DNA from: an uncultured Lentisphaerota bacterium | GTDB taxonomy: Bacteria > Verrucomicrobiota > Lentisphaeria > Victivallales > GWF2-50-93 | Assembly: GCA_903872565.1 (NCBI GenBank) | Contig: CAIQLG010000096.1 | Coordinates: forward strand, 1 to 35,406 | Direction of reading: 5' to 3' | Length of the DNA: 35,406 nt | In this document: positions 1 to 8,536 of the stretch, piece by piece | Layout of the letters: the number at the start of each line of letters is the position of its first letter | How positions within the stretch are numbered: the first letter of the stretch is position 1 | Position numbers and translations under genes: made by a program | Notes under the pieces: model-generated | What the model was told of the DNA's origin: nothing | What the model saw: the letters and a program-made list of their open reading frames with translations, nothing else | Database searches by the model: none

Positions 1-2
1 GT

Positions 3-178
<176 letters not shown>

Positions 179-225
179 ACAAAACATATGAAAAATTAAA
201 AGAACCTTCTTCCGCTCAAGATGCA

Positions 226-312
226 CAACCGAGTGTTAAACTCTCTGTCCGACTTTCCCGAGCCGCACAAACGCGCTCGGGACGCTCTAACCAGACTGAG
301 CCACGCCCCGAC
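226..312 (-). pseudogene. Damaged tRNA-Pro copy (5' half only)
   Basis: Thirty-four bases at 283-316 are identical to 151-184, covering the 5' leader, acceptor strand and D-arm of tRNA-Pro. Beyond that point the anticodon arm is replaced by an 8-bp GC-rich hairpin (TCCCGAGC/GCTCGGGA). A short AAGTCGGA match to the variable/T-arm region follows, then the similarity ends. No 3' acceptor strand (CGCCCCG) is present, so it cannot form a normal tRNA. It lies directly upstream of the intact tRNA in the direction of transcription. Confidence 0.7.
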
Positions 313-433
313 AAAATGTTCGTAAAGAACAAAAAAACAATATACAATAGGCTTGTATCCACATTTTTCAACAGACCATGTTAAAATTAAATCTATATTA
401 TTAAGAAACAACAAAAAAATCTTTTTCTGCAAA

Positions 434-1294
434 TTAAGTAGAATGGCCTGTCTTTCTTTTTCCCAGGATTCCGCCGTAGATCGAAAAGGGAACGGCCAAT
501 CCTCCGAAACCGCTTCCCATCTCTACGCCGGGCATATTTTCACCGTGGAAGTCACTTCCGCCAGAAACTGCCAGATTATATTTTTCAGCCACGCGAAGGA
601 GCATTTCCTGCTGCTCGCGGGTAAAAGTCGAATAATATGCCTCAATGCCGTCCAGTCCAAGCTTGATAAATACATTCAGGACTGATTCCACATAAGACAG
701 ATTTTCATCTGCCCTGTGGACAGGATGCGCCCAAAAAGCCATTCCGCCAGCTTCATGGATCAGTTTAATCGCCCGTTCCGGATCTGGCAACATTCTAGGG
801 CAGTATCCAGACATCCCCTTTTTAAGGCATTTGTCGAAAACCTCCTGCGGATATGAGAAATATCCCTTTTCTACAAGTATTTTTGCAAAATGCGGACGTC
901 CGATGCTTTCCCCACTTGCAACGCCCAAAACCTCATCCAAGGTTATCTCGTAGCCAAGCTCCTGCAGTTTTCCGATGATGAGTTCATTTCTTTTGTCCCT
1001 GTTTTCGCGAACTTCGCCAAGGAGTTCCATAAGAGGCTGATTCTTGTGGTCTATGAAAAGCCCTGTTATGTGGATGGCGCTGTCCTTGTACAATACTGAG
1101 ACTTCAAGTCCAGGAACGGCATCCAAGTCATATCTGGCCGATTCTCTGAGAAATTCCTCTATTCCGCTGACTGTGTCGTGGTCGGTCAGGGCGATGGCCG
1201 CGAGCTGCTTCTCGGATGCAATCTTCAAAAGTTCCGCTGGCGTGCAGGATCCATCTGAGGCATTGCTGTGAACATGCAAATCAATATTTCCCAT
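434..1294 (-). CDS. PHP-domain phosphoesterase (RNase AM/YciV-like)
   Basis: This predicted metal-dependent phosphoesterase has 286 residues and belongs to the PHP family of COG0613, whose characterised members act as 5'-3' exonucleases on short RNA or on 3',5'-bisphosphates. Visible metal-site motifs are DLHVHSNASDG near the N-terminus, LTDHD around residue 40, PGLEVS around residue 65, FWAHPVH around residue 190 and SGGSDFHG around residue 250. The full set matches a complete family member. I chose the ATG at 1294 because AAAGGA lies about nine bases upstream; a TTG one codon earlier is also in frame. The gene is divergent from the DksA-like gene. The precise substrate cannot be read from sequence. 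Confidence 0.88.
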   Translation of the reverse strand: MGNIDLHVHSNASDGSCTPAELLKIASEKQLAAIALTDHDTVSGIEEFLRESARYDLDAVPGLEVSVLYKDSAIHITGLFIDHKNQPLMELLGEVRENRDKRNELIIGKLQELGYEITLDEVLGVASGESIGRPHFAKILVEKGYFSYPQEVFDKCLKKGMSGYCPRMLPDPERAIKLIHEAGGMAFWAHPVHRADENLSYVESVLNVFIKLGLDGIEAYYSTFTREQQEMLLRVAEKYNLAVSGGSDFHGENMPGVEMGSGFGGLAVPFSIYGGILGKRKTGHST

Positions 1295-1427
1295 CAATAA
1301 ATATCCTTTAATAAATGTAATTATGGTAAAATATATACAAAAACCCTGTTTTTTCCTTGAATATTAAAAAATATATACTAACTTTTGCGCCCATACTTAC
1401 TTAACTGGCACGACATATAGAGGTGTA

Positions 1428-2186
1428 ATGATGATGGAAAAAAAGGGAAAAGTATCTGCTAAAGCTAAAAAATCGGCTCCTAAAAGACTGGTCAAGCCGG
1501 TCAGAAAGCCTGTCAAAAAAACTGCGCCGGCCAATAAAAAACCGGCGAAAAAAGTAGAAAGCTCGGCAAAGAATATCAAGACCAATAAAAAAGCCCCTGT
1601 TAAAAAAGCTGTATTAGCAAAGGGGAAGATGCTTCCGGCGAAGAAGCCCGCCCCCGTGGTCAAAAAGACTGAATCCCCGAAAGTTGCCGCACATTCGAAG
1701 AAAACGCAAATCCAAGTTACTCCAGTCAAGACTGTCGCGCCAAAAGCCACATCGAAAAGCGTGCCATCGACCAGGATGCTACCTCCAGTTGTCCAGGCTA
1801 AATTCCCGGAATTCAAAGGGAAAAAGAAAAAATATTACGAACTTCTTCTCGCGCTCCGCGAGCAGATTTCCGGGCAGATGAAATTTCTTTCCGGCGAGGC
1901 GCTTGACGGTCAGTCCTCCGGTCTTGCAGGAAGTATTTCAAATCATATGGCCGACTATGGTAGCGACAATTTTCTCCACGACATGGAGCTTGAAATGATC
2001 ACCGACGAAGGAGAGGTCATAGAGATGATTGATGAAGCCATCCAGAGACTCAATGCGGGGGATTACGGCAAATGCATCGAATGCGGATGCACTATTCCTG
2101 ACGAACGACTTGAAGTGAAGCCATATGCAAAGTTCTGCGTAAAATGCAAATCGATCCACGAAGAGAACGGGGACATCACGCTCTGA
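1428..2186 (+). CDS. DksA/TraR-type zinc-finger protein with long lysine-rich N-terminal tail
   Basis: The last ~120 residues form a DksA-like module: a helical hairpin from about residue 133, then CxxC (ECGC) and CxxC (CVKC) of a C4 zinc finger. DksA relatives bind the RNA polymerase secondary channel. The first ~125 residues are low complexity (Lys, Ala, Pro, Val), resembling histone H1-like tails and suggesting nucleic-acid binding. Three consecutive ATGs (1428, 1431, 1434) follow GAGG at 1420-1423; the second or third has the better spacing. The gene overlaps the start of lspA, an arrangement also known in other PVC bacteria. The zinc-finger call is firm; a role as a true DksA is inference because the tail is atypical. 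Confidence 0.88.
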   Translation: MMMEKKGKVSAKAKKSAPKRLVKPVRKPVKKTAPANKKPAKKVESSAKNIKTNKKAPVKKAVLAKGKMLPAKKPAPVVKKTESPKVAAHSKKTQIQVTPVKTVAPKATSKSVPSTRMLPPVVQAKFPEFKGKKKKYYELLLALREQISGQMKFLSGEALDGQSSGLAGSISNHMADYGSDNFLHDMELEMITDEGEVIEMIDEAIQRLNAGDYGKCIECGCTIPDERLEVKPYAKFCVKCKSIHEENGDITL

Positions 2187-2695
2187 GGATTTCAGAACTT
2201 CTTCTGAAAGACAAAAAAAGGGAGAAAAGTTTTTTCCTTTTATGTTATATTGCGTCCGTCTCCGTCGTGCTCTGCGATCAGGCCACCAAGCTTCTTGCCA
2301 AATCGAATATAAGTTCACCTATAAGTGTTTTCCCGGGGTTCAATCTTGTCCTAGTATTCAACAGGGGGGCCGCATGGGGGATATTTTCTGGAAAAGGTGA
2401 TATGCTGCTCACATTTTCGGCATTGGTATTGTTGCTCATAGTTGTATTTCATAGAAAGCTCACCGAGGATTGGCCGGAAAGATATTTCGCACTTTCACTG
2501 CTTTGCGCAGGTATAGTGGGGAACGGCATTGACAGGGTCTGCTGGAAGTCCGTAATAGACTTTCTGGATTTCTATGTGTTGCAATATCACTGGCCCGCGT
2601 TCAATGTGGCAGACAGCGCAATCTGTGTCGGGGTGGGGATTTTCATCATATCCAGCCTGTTCAGGCCGACACTCATCAAGTCTCACGGGGCTTGA
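2144..2695 (+). CDS. lspA: Lipoprotein signal peptidase (signal peptidase II)
   Basis: This inner-membrane aspartyl protease cleaves the signal peptide of prolipoproteins after lipid transfer. Family motifs are present: DQATK after the first membrane segment, FNRGAAWGIF, GNGIDRV with the first catalytic Asp, and FNVADSAI with the second. Four membrane segments fit the family. The frame opens at 2144, 43 bases inside the upstream gene, and encodes 183 residues, about 20 more at the N-terminus than usual. No ATG lies nearer the first membrane helix, so the start is uncertain: either the overlap is real or a rare start such as CTG is used near 2183-2210. It is probably translated in coupling with the upstream gene. 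Confidence 0.92.
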   Translation: MQIDPRRERGHHALRISELLLKDKKREKSFFLLCYIASVSVVLCDQATKLLAKSNISSPISVFPGFNLVLVFNRGAAWGIFSGKGDMLLTFSALVLLLIVVFHRKLTEDWPERYFALSLLCAGIVGNGIDRVCWKSVIDFLDFYVLQYHWPAFNVADSAICVGVGIFIISSLFRPTLIKSHGA

Positions 2696-2831
2696 TATCT
2701 GTCCTCAAGATGCACCAGATGACATGCCTGGGCTATAAATGACATTTTGGAGCAAATTTCCAATTTCTTTTTTCAAAACATGATTTTTTGTTTGTTTTTT
2801 TTCAAACAATAGCTATTTTTAGAGCAAATAA

Positions 2832-2907
2832 GCGAGCGTAGCTCAGTTGGTAGAGCATCACGTTGCCAACGTGAATGTCGAGGGTTCGAATCCCTTCGCT
2901 CGCTCCA
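2832..2907 (+). tRNA. tRNA-Gly (anticodon GCC)
   Basis: The sequence makes a standard 76-base cloverleaf: acceptor GCGAGCG/CGCTCGC, D-arm GCTCAGTTGGTAGAGC, anticodon stem TCACG/CGTGA with loop TTGCCAA (anticodon GCC), and T-arm GGGTTCGAATCCC. Discriminator T is followed by an encoded CCA at 2905-2907. Confidence 0.97.
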
Positions 2908-3240
2908 TTTTTCTAACTCTGCATCAAGGACTTACGATGAAAAAGCTCCTTCCACTTTAAAACCGCGCTTCCCTTAGTTTTATGCTGTTTCAAAGACGGA
3001 TTTTTCATCATTTTTGCGATAGTGGATTATTATTAGGTGTGTCTCACTGGGAGCGCCTGTTCATAAAAACGCCCGGGAAGGATAGCCCTGCTCTGGTAAA
3101 TGTTCGATCTCCATGAAGATTTCAGAACTGCAAACATAAACTTGGTGCCATTCGCATCTATCCAATGTTGCCGATGTTCCTAGAATCTAAGATAGGCATT
3201 CCCCAGACCTCAGATTACGGAACACGGGGCACGGATGTCG
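2908..3240. other. Intergenic stretch without a recognisable gene
   Basis: This is about 330 bases between tRNA-Gly and the 3' end of gltX. I see no convincing frame, no terminator with a T-run and no repeat shared with the rest of the window. It may be decayed sequence. Confidence 0.5.
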
Positions 3241-4803
3241 TCACGTGTTTGCAAGCCTGGAAAGTGTTTTATCTTTTCCGAGAAGTTCAACTGTTTCTGC
3301 AATACCAGCACCAGTGCTTCTGCCACTGACGACGAGTCTCAGAGGCTGGTTCAGCTTCCCTTCGGCAAGTCCGGCTTCAAGTTCAGACGATCTCAGAGTT
3401 TTTCCAATATTCTCCACGTTGAACTCCGTAATCTCGGCAAATTTCCGTGACAATATTCCAAGAGCGGCTACAATCTCATCCTTGAGGACAATTTTCTCGA
3501 AGGCTTTCTTGTCCATTTCAAAATCATCGGAGAAAAAATATTTCCACTCGAGCGCCTGTGCAAGAAGCTTTGTCCTGGACTGCATCAGACTTGCGACTTT
3601 CGCAAAAAATCCATAATCGGTGGAGCTGCCCCAGTCTGTTGCAATAACGACTTTCCGCACATCATCCGCGAATTTCGCAGGATCCATTTCTGCTATGTAT
3701 TGTCCATTCAAGTTCTGAAGCTTGTTCATGTCGAACTGTGCGGGTGAACTCTTGACACGGTCCAGTGTGAAGGCGTCAATTATCTCCTGTCGAGTCATTT
3801 TTTCTCTGTCATCGCCAGGAGACCATCCGAGTAGCGCGAGATAGTTGAAGAAAGCCGTCGGAAGAAAACCTTTGCTGCGGAAATCGCCCACATAGGCGTC
3901 GCCGTCCCTTTTGCTGTATGGTTTGCCCGACTGGTTGACGATCATTGGCAGATGAGCATATTTAGGAACTTGGGCACCAAGCGCCTGGAAGAGGAAAATG
4001 TGCCGGTATGTGTTTTCCACATGGTCGTCTCCCCGAACGATGTGAGAGATCTCCTGTGTAATGTCGTCACAGACATTCGCGAGATGGAAGACCGGTGTCC
4101 CGTCGCTCCTCTGAATTATGAAATCCTTCATGCTGTCGAGAGGCTTCGCAAGCTCTCCCTTGATAATGTCATGGTAGAACACCTCGCATCTGGTGAAGTC
4201 CAATTTTGCGGGATTCTTGACTATGATGGTCTTTCCTTCACGGATGATTGCTTCGATTTCTTTTTCAAGGTCATGGATACATTCGCCGGAGGCATCATAG
4301 ATCTTCAGTCCTTTGAATCCGGCAAGGGAAGCCGCCTGCTCCACTGTACCCTTTTTTCCTGGAATTCCATATTTCACCCCTGTGCGGCCGATCTCCACAG
4401 GGAATTCACTGCTGACAGTGATTTGAACTTTCTCTTTTTCTCTTATGTGCGGGTTGGATATTATATCGCGCGGGAGAAGAAAGAGAACTGGGGAGTCACC
4501 TTCCGCTCCGACTCTGACCGCCCTGCCCTCGGAAAGAAATTTCTCCACGGCTTTCTTGTGCGAATCCAGCATCGCGCTCTGATACAGTTCCTTCTCGTCA
4601 TAGCCGAGTCCGAGCCATTCCATGCATTCGAGAAGTGTCCCGATCGCCTCATCGGTGGAGCGTGCGCGATCTGTGTCTTCTATCCTAAGCAGGAATTTTG
4701 CCTTCTCGTGCCTGGCAAAAAGCCAGTCGAATATTGCCGTCCTGATATTTCCGATATGTACATTCCCCGTTGGTGACGGCGCAAATCTCACTCTTATATG
4801 CAT
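3241..4803 (-). CDS. gltX: Glutamate--tRNA ligase (class I), atypical middle region
   Basis: It charges tRNA with glutamate in the cytoplasm. The N-terminus carries FAPSPTGNVHIGN (HIGH motif, residues 8-19) and LLRIEDTDRAR. The catalytic core continues with IIQRSDGTPVFHLA around 229-242, HIVRGDDHVENT around 254-265, and a KMSKS-equivalent PYSKRDG at 295-301. Total length of 520 is slightly above usual. Between residues 95 and 205 the usual CYC-containing zinc region is absent and there are about 90 residues of unfamiliar sequence before FYHDIIKGEL. The frame is unbroken, so this is a variant rather than a frameshift. The ATG at 4803 has AAAGGA about eight bases upstream. It may be discriminating or non-discriminating; sequence alone does not tell. 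Confidence 0.93.
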   Translation of the reverse strand: MHIRVRFAPSPTGNVHIGNIRTAIFDWLFARHEKAKFLLRIEDTDRARSTDEAIGTLLECMEWLGLGYDEKELYQSAMLDSHKKAVEKFLSEGRAVRVGAEGDSPVLFLLPRDIISNPHIREKEKVQITVSSEFPVEIGRTGVKYGIPGKKGTVEQAASLAGFKGLKIYDASGECIHDLEKEIEAIIREGKTIIVKNPAKLDFTRCEVFYHDIIKGELAKPLDSMKDFIIQRSDGTPVFHLANVCDDITQEISHIVRGDDHVENTYRHIFLFQALGAQVPKYAHLPMIVNQSGKPYSKRDGDAYVGDFRSKGFLPTAFFNYLALLGWSPGDDREKMTRQEIIDAFTLDRVKSSPAQFDMNKLQNLNGQYIAEMDPAKFADDVRKVVIATDWGSSTDYGFFAKVASLMQSRTKLLAQALEWKYFFSDDFEMDKKAFEKIVLKDEIVAALGILSRKFAEITEFNVENIGKTLRSSELEAGLAEGKLNQPLRLVVSGRSTGAGIAETVELLGKDKTLSRLANT

Positions 4804-4901
4804 GATAATATTTCCTTTCCTAAATAAAGTGGGGAATTTAGTCTATTTCATCTAAAGTTCCATGATAAAACAGTTTATATTTTAAAATTACTGTTCGGAT
4901 G

Positions 4902-5639
4902 TCAGTTCTTGTTGGCGGAGGGCCGAGGATGAAGGTTTTCGAATGTTGTGCGGCATCTCGCCCCGGGAGCGCCAAAGACTTCCGCATATTCCGCAAGTCC
5001 AATCGAGGCGGCCACTGACAGCCGGCACATGACATCTTCGTCCTTATGAGTGGGAAGAAAGCTCTGGTTGCCCCCTAAAACGAGTTTACTGGAATCAGCT
5101 GTCTGGCCAGCCAGCTTTACAGACGCGCCTGCAATCTCTGAGACAATTCTTCTCACGATGTAGGCCATTTTAGTGATTGCGCAGTCGTTCTCTGACATTG
5201 TGCCCATATGGCCATTGAAGCCATAAATTTCAAGATGAAACCTTTCGGGAGCCAGATCCTTCAAATAAAAATGTCTTACGAGTCCAGGCTTCCTTGTGAC
5301 TGGATCAATGGACTTCATCCTGTCACCGTATGTTGCCGTGTATTCTGTGACAGCATTATTTATAGCTGTTGCAATTTCCGCATGTTCCACCCGTGCTTCA
5401 ATCTCAATGCAGACTTTCGTGCAGATTCCAGAGGAATGTTCGCCGAAGATGCCTATCATGCCGTGACAGGTCTGGACTGACTGCTTCCCTGACGGCAGAC
5501 AGGCGCTCTCATCCTTTATCTTCCTGCCTTCGACTTCAAGCGAGAGAACTATCCAGGATGCCGCCGCAAGCTGGTGCTTGGAAGGCACTTCGATTTCCGT
5601 CCTATACCAGATGGATTTGATTTGTGTGACAGATGACAT
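4902..5639 (-). CDS. Uncharacterised protein
   Basis: I do not recognise the family of this 245-residue soluble protein. It has no signal peptide or membrane segment. The first ~100 residues look like alternating beta strands and helices; the segment FHLEIYGFNGHMGTMSENDC (residues ~130-150) faintly recalls the dimerisation domain of M20 peptidases, but no metal-binding motifs are present. Codon use resembles that of the neighbours and the frame excludes strong alternatives. It is on the same strand as gltX, 98 bases upstream, and downstream of the permease gene across a 300-base gap containing a repeat. The ribosome binding site before the ATG at 5639 is weak. Confidence 0.7.
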   Translation of the reverse strand: MSSVTQIKSIWYRTEIEVPSKHQLAAASWIVLSLEVEGRKIKDESACLPSGKQSVQTCHGMIGIFGEHSSGICTKVCIEIEARVEHAEIATAINNAVTEYTATYGDRMKSIDPVTRKPGLVRHFYLKDLAPERFHLEIYGFNGHMGTMSENDCAITKMAYIVRRIVSEIAGASVKLAGQTADSSKLVLGGNQSFLPTHKDEDVMCRLSVAASIGLAEYAEVFGAPGARCRTTFENLHPRPSANKN

Positions 5640-5953
5640 GTTGTTATGCTTTTATTATTACTTTCTACTGTAAGATTAATCCTAAGTGCAATCAAGGGAC
5701 AAGGCGATAAAGTGCCATGAAAACAACTGTAGCCGCCCCCATGTTGGGGGCGAACACGGCCAACATCCTACTATGCCAAGGCTTCGTAGGACAGGTGGCC
5801 GTGGCTACAACAAACCACACACATTATTACTATTCCATTGATTGCAAATTAGGATAACGCCTGAATATTAAAATTTGATTATTGTACATTGTTTCTCGAT
5901 GTCATGAATTCTAAATGCTCATCGCTCAATATTCAATGCTCAAAGTTGGTGTC
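5640..5953. other. AT-rich intergenic stretch holding a hairpin repeat
   Basis: There are about 310 bases between two minus-strand genes. The only structured part is the TGTAGCC...GGCTACA element at 5728-5809. The rest is AT-rich with no supported frame. A promoter for the minus-strand gene below is possible but not clear. Confidence 0.6.
5728..5809 (+). repeat. Hairpin repeat, TGTAGCC/GGCTACA ends, with inserted module
   Basis: The element is bounded by the inverted heptamer TGTAGCC...GGCTACA. A first hairpin CGCCCCCA/TGGGGGCG is followed by a second arm (CACGGCCAACA) and its partner (TGGCCGTG). A roughly 30-base module carrying its own short stem (CCTAC/GTAGG) sits between those two arms. 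The same ends and hairpins recur at 33647-33697 and, reversed, at 35324-35377. Confidence 0.75.
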
Positions 5954-7153
5954 TCACTCTACCGGCTCGAAAGCCTTTTTGAGTCCTTCCCCTATGAAGT
6001 TGAAAGAGACGACGGTTATAAAAATTGCAATCCCGGGCCAAAGGGTAAGATGCCAGTGCTGAAGCGGGTTCGAGAGGGATTCGCGCAGAAGCTCGCCCCA
6101 GCTCGCGGTCGGCGGCTGGACCCCGAAGCCCAGAAAACTCAGACTGCTTTCGGCGAGGACTGCATCAGCCACTCCAAATGTGAAAGTCACAAGCACCGGC
6201 CCCATCACATTAGGCAAAAGATGGAACATCATGATCCGCCAGACCGGGATTCCAAGACACTGGCAACTTTTTATGTATGCCAGTGCCCTATGCTTGAAGA
6301 CTTCTCCGCGAACTATCCGGCAAAGCTCGGTCCATGCTGTCAGGCCGATCACACATATCACTAATATTATTGATTGATGGTAATTCTTATTCCTGTCCAT
6401 TATTATGACCATCAGGATAAGCAGGAGCAGGAATCTCGGGAAGCAGATTACTATTTCAACTATTCTCATAATGACAACATCCCAGTTTCCCCCGAAATAT
6501 CCTGCGATCATTCCAATGATTATTCCGATGACAAGGGTCATAAGGATGGAGAGGATTCCGACGGCAAGAGAGACTCTTGCCCCATAAATCATCCGGCTGA
6601 GGACATCTCTGCCGTTCTGATCGGTCCCGAAAAGGTGCGCCGGGCTCGGATATGAAAATGGTTCGGCGACATTTTCAAATGGGCCGTATTTCACAGGTGC
6701 GAAAATCGCAAATTCGCCTTTCCCGAGAGATTCCGCCTTCGCTCGCCAGTCAGCCTTCTCGAGCTTTCCCTTTACAAGAACAAAAGGTGCAAGACAAAGG
6801 AAGAAAAGCACTGCAAACGCCCAGAGGGAAAACTTCATGTAGCGGGACAGCAGGGTGATAACAATTGCCGGAGGGATGAATACGAGGCAGAAATTGAATA
6901 TTTTTTCGACCAGGATTTCCGAGGAGTCCGGGGCGAAGACATATTTAAGTGCGGGAAGCGAGATTGAACCGTCCATAAAGATAATTAGCGGTCTTCCGTT
7001 GGCAATGAGCGGCGCGGCAGCTGCAATCGAGAACATAATTAACACACCAAAGAGGCCGGCAATAGCCATCGGATCCCTCCTGAAACGGTCTTTCATCATT
7101 TCAAAAGGGGAGATTCCTCCGGAAACAGCTTTGCTTTGTTCGTTGTTCTTCAC
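5954..7153 (-). CDS. ABC transporter permease, OppC/DppC type
   Basis: This inner-membrane permease belongs to the peptide/nickel ABC importers and partners with an OppB-type permease, two ATPases and a binding protein. The C-terminal ~230 residues match the family: LFGTDQNGRDVLSRMIYGAR, the EAA-type loop with CQCLGIPVWRIMMFHLLPNV, and SFLGFGVQPPTASWGELL near the end. The N-terminal ~170 residues carry one membrane segment (residues ~30-50) and then two more (about 90-130), longer than a typical ~300-residue OppC. The start is GTG at 7153, with AAAAGG about ten bases upstream. None of the partner genes is adjacent, so it is a lone permease here; the substrate is unknown. Confidence 0.88.
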   Translation of the reverse strand: MKNNEQSKAVSGGISPFEMMKDRFRRDPMAIAGLFGVLIMFSIAAAAPLIANGRPLIIFMDGSISLPALKYVFAPDSSEILVEKIFNFCLVFIPPAIVITLLSRYMKFSLWAFAVLFFLCLAPFVLVKGKLEKADWRAKAESLGKGEFAIFAPVKYGPFENVAEPFSYPSPAHLFGTDQNGRDVLSRMIYGARVSLAVGILSILMTLVIGIIIGMIAGYFGGNWDVVIMRIVEIVICFPRFLLLLILMVIIMDRNKNYHQSIILVICVIGLTAWTELCRIVRGEVFKHRALAYIKSCQCLGIPVWRIMMFHLLPNVMGPVLVTFTFGVADAVLAESSLSFLGFGVQPPTASWGELLRESLSNPLQHWHLTLWPGIAIFITVVSFNFIGEGLKKAFEPVE

Positions 7154-7354
7154 TTTCCGACAACCTTTTCTAATTTAACCACGGAGACACGGAGGCACAG
7201 AGATTTATAGTTCCAAGAACATTTCAAAATACCCTCTGTAGAGGAATTTTCAATGGATCGCTCCGAGAAGAAGTTCACATATCCTTCTCTTGTTTTTTCC
7301 ATGTTTAAAGTTAGAGTAAGCTTTTCAAATCGAAACATCAAAAAGGAATTTCCC

Positions 7355-8473
7355 ATGAGCGACGGCAGATTGATATATGGTTCGAGCGGCGACACTCCGG
7401 ACATTTTCTATGCGAGCGGATTCATGTGCATTGATCCTTTCATCTATTTTTCCTGTGGAAATATCAAGGCGGTTGTCGTTCCTGCGCTCGAACATGGGCG
7501 CGCCCTCAAGGAAGTGAAGAATGGCATCCGGGTATTTGAAAGAAGAGAACTTCTTGTGAAATCCGCAAAGGGCGAATCGCTGAAAGACGTGATTTCCGGG
7601 ATATTGGAAAAATACTCTCCCGACACCTGGCTGGTACCGGGAAATGCTTCATACGCAATTGTCAGACACATGCAGGATGAAGGCGCATCTGTCAAAGTCG
7701 TTGAAAATGATTTTTTTCCGGAAAGACGCATAAAAACCCAGGAAGAGATCAAGAATATAAGTTCCGCACAGAAAACGGCGGAAAAGGCTATGCTCAAAGC
7801 CTATGAAATCCTTGCAGAATCATCTGTTGACAACAAAAAGAGACTCATCTACAACGGCAATCTTCTCAGTTCCGAGTTTCTGAGACGCCAGATTAATATT
7901 TTGATAGTGGGAGACGGAGGCAACGCATTCCAGACGATCGTGAGCAGCGGGAAAGATTCGTCGGATCCCCACAGCAAAGGACATGGCCCAATAAAGGCGG
8001 ACAGCCCCATAGTAATTGACATATTCCCCAAGATGGAGGAATGTGGATACTGGGGCGACATAACCAGGACTTTCGTAAAAGGGAAAGCGCCGGTGATCGT
8101 GAAAAAAGCATATCTTGCCGTGAAAGAAGCCCGGGATTGCTCAAAGGCTGAAATCCGGACAGGAGCACTTCCATCGAAAATATCGGAAAAAGCTCTGGAA
8201 ATCCTTGAATCTCACGGATTTAAGACTGGAAATAACAAACATGGAAACTTCGGGTTCATCCATTCACTTGGGCACGGGATAGGACTCGACATACACGAGA
8301 ATCCCAGGGTTTCGATCAAGAATGAAACACCTCTCGAAAAGGGAAATGTGATAACTGTCGAGCCAGGTCTCTACTATCCGGAGTGGGGCGGAATTCGTCT
8401 GGAAGACATTGTCGTGGTTGGGGATAAAACGAGCAGGACGCTCACGAGTTTCCCCTCGGAACTTGAGATATAG
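7355..8473 (+). CDS. M24-family metallopeptidase (Xaa-Pro aminopeptidase-like)
   Basis: This is a predicted cytoplasmic dipeptidase/aminopeptidase of 372 residues acting on Xaa-Pro bonds. The pita-bread fold ligands are all visible: Asp in VIDIFPKM, Asp in GYWGDITRTF, His in HSLGHGIGLDIHE, Glu in VITVEPGLYY and Glu in GIRLEDIVVV. A catalytic-site His lies in DPHSKGHGPI. The N-terminal ~130 residues form the creatinase-N-like domain. The ATG at 7355 has AAAAAGGAA upstream; an upstream in-frame extension of 34 residues lacks support. The stop codon lies inside the perfect inverted repeat at 8470-8514. It is divergent from the permease gene and convergent with pheT. Confidence 0.92.
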   Translation: MSDGRLIYGSSGDTPDIFYASGFMCIDPFIYFSCGNIKAVVVPALEHGRALKEVKNGIRVFERRELLVKSAKGESLKDVISGILEKYSPDTWLVPGNASYAIVRHMQDEGASVKVVENDFFPERRIKTQEEIKNISSAQKTAEKAMLKAYEILAESSVDNKKRLIYNGNLLSSEFLRRQINILIVGDGGNAFQTIVSSGKDSSDPHSKGHGPIKADSPIVIDIFPKMEECGYWGDITRTFVKGKAPVIVKKAYLAVKEARDCSKAEIRTGALPSKISEKALEILESHGFKTGNNKHGNFGFIHSLGHGIGLDIHENPRVSIKNETPLEKGNVITVEPGLYYPEWGGIRLEDIVVVGDKTSRTLTSFPSELEI

Positions 8474-8514
8474 TTTTTCAGAAAAATAATTTCATTATTT
8501 TTCTGAAAAACTAT
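8470..8514. terminator. Perfect 21-bp inverted repeat, likely two-way terminator
   Basis: The arms at 8470-8490 and 8494-8514 are exact reverse complements around a three-base loop (ttc). T-runs lie within both arms, suiting termination in either direction between the converging M24 gene and pheT. The M24 stop codon (8471-8473) is part of the left arm. Confidence 0.8.
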
Positions 8515-8536
8515 AGCCTTGAAGAGACCTACCATG

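Noticed and set aside
353-685. Plus-strand frame over the PHP gene
   Set aside because: Antisense shadow of a well-supported minus-strand gene, with no family features.
1357-1379. TTGAAT and TATACT as a promoter of the DksA-like gene
   Set aside because: The boxes are only 11 bases apart, too close for a sigma70 promoter.
3952-4776. 274-residue plus-strand frame
   Set aside because: It lies wholly antisense to gltX, whose motifs are clear.
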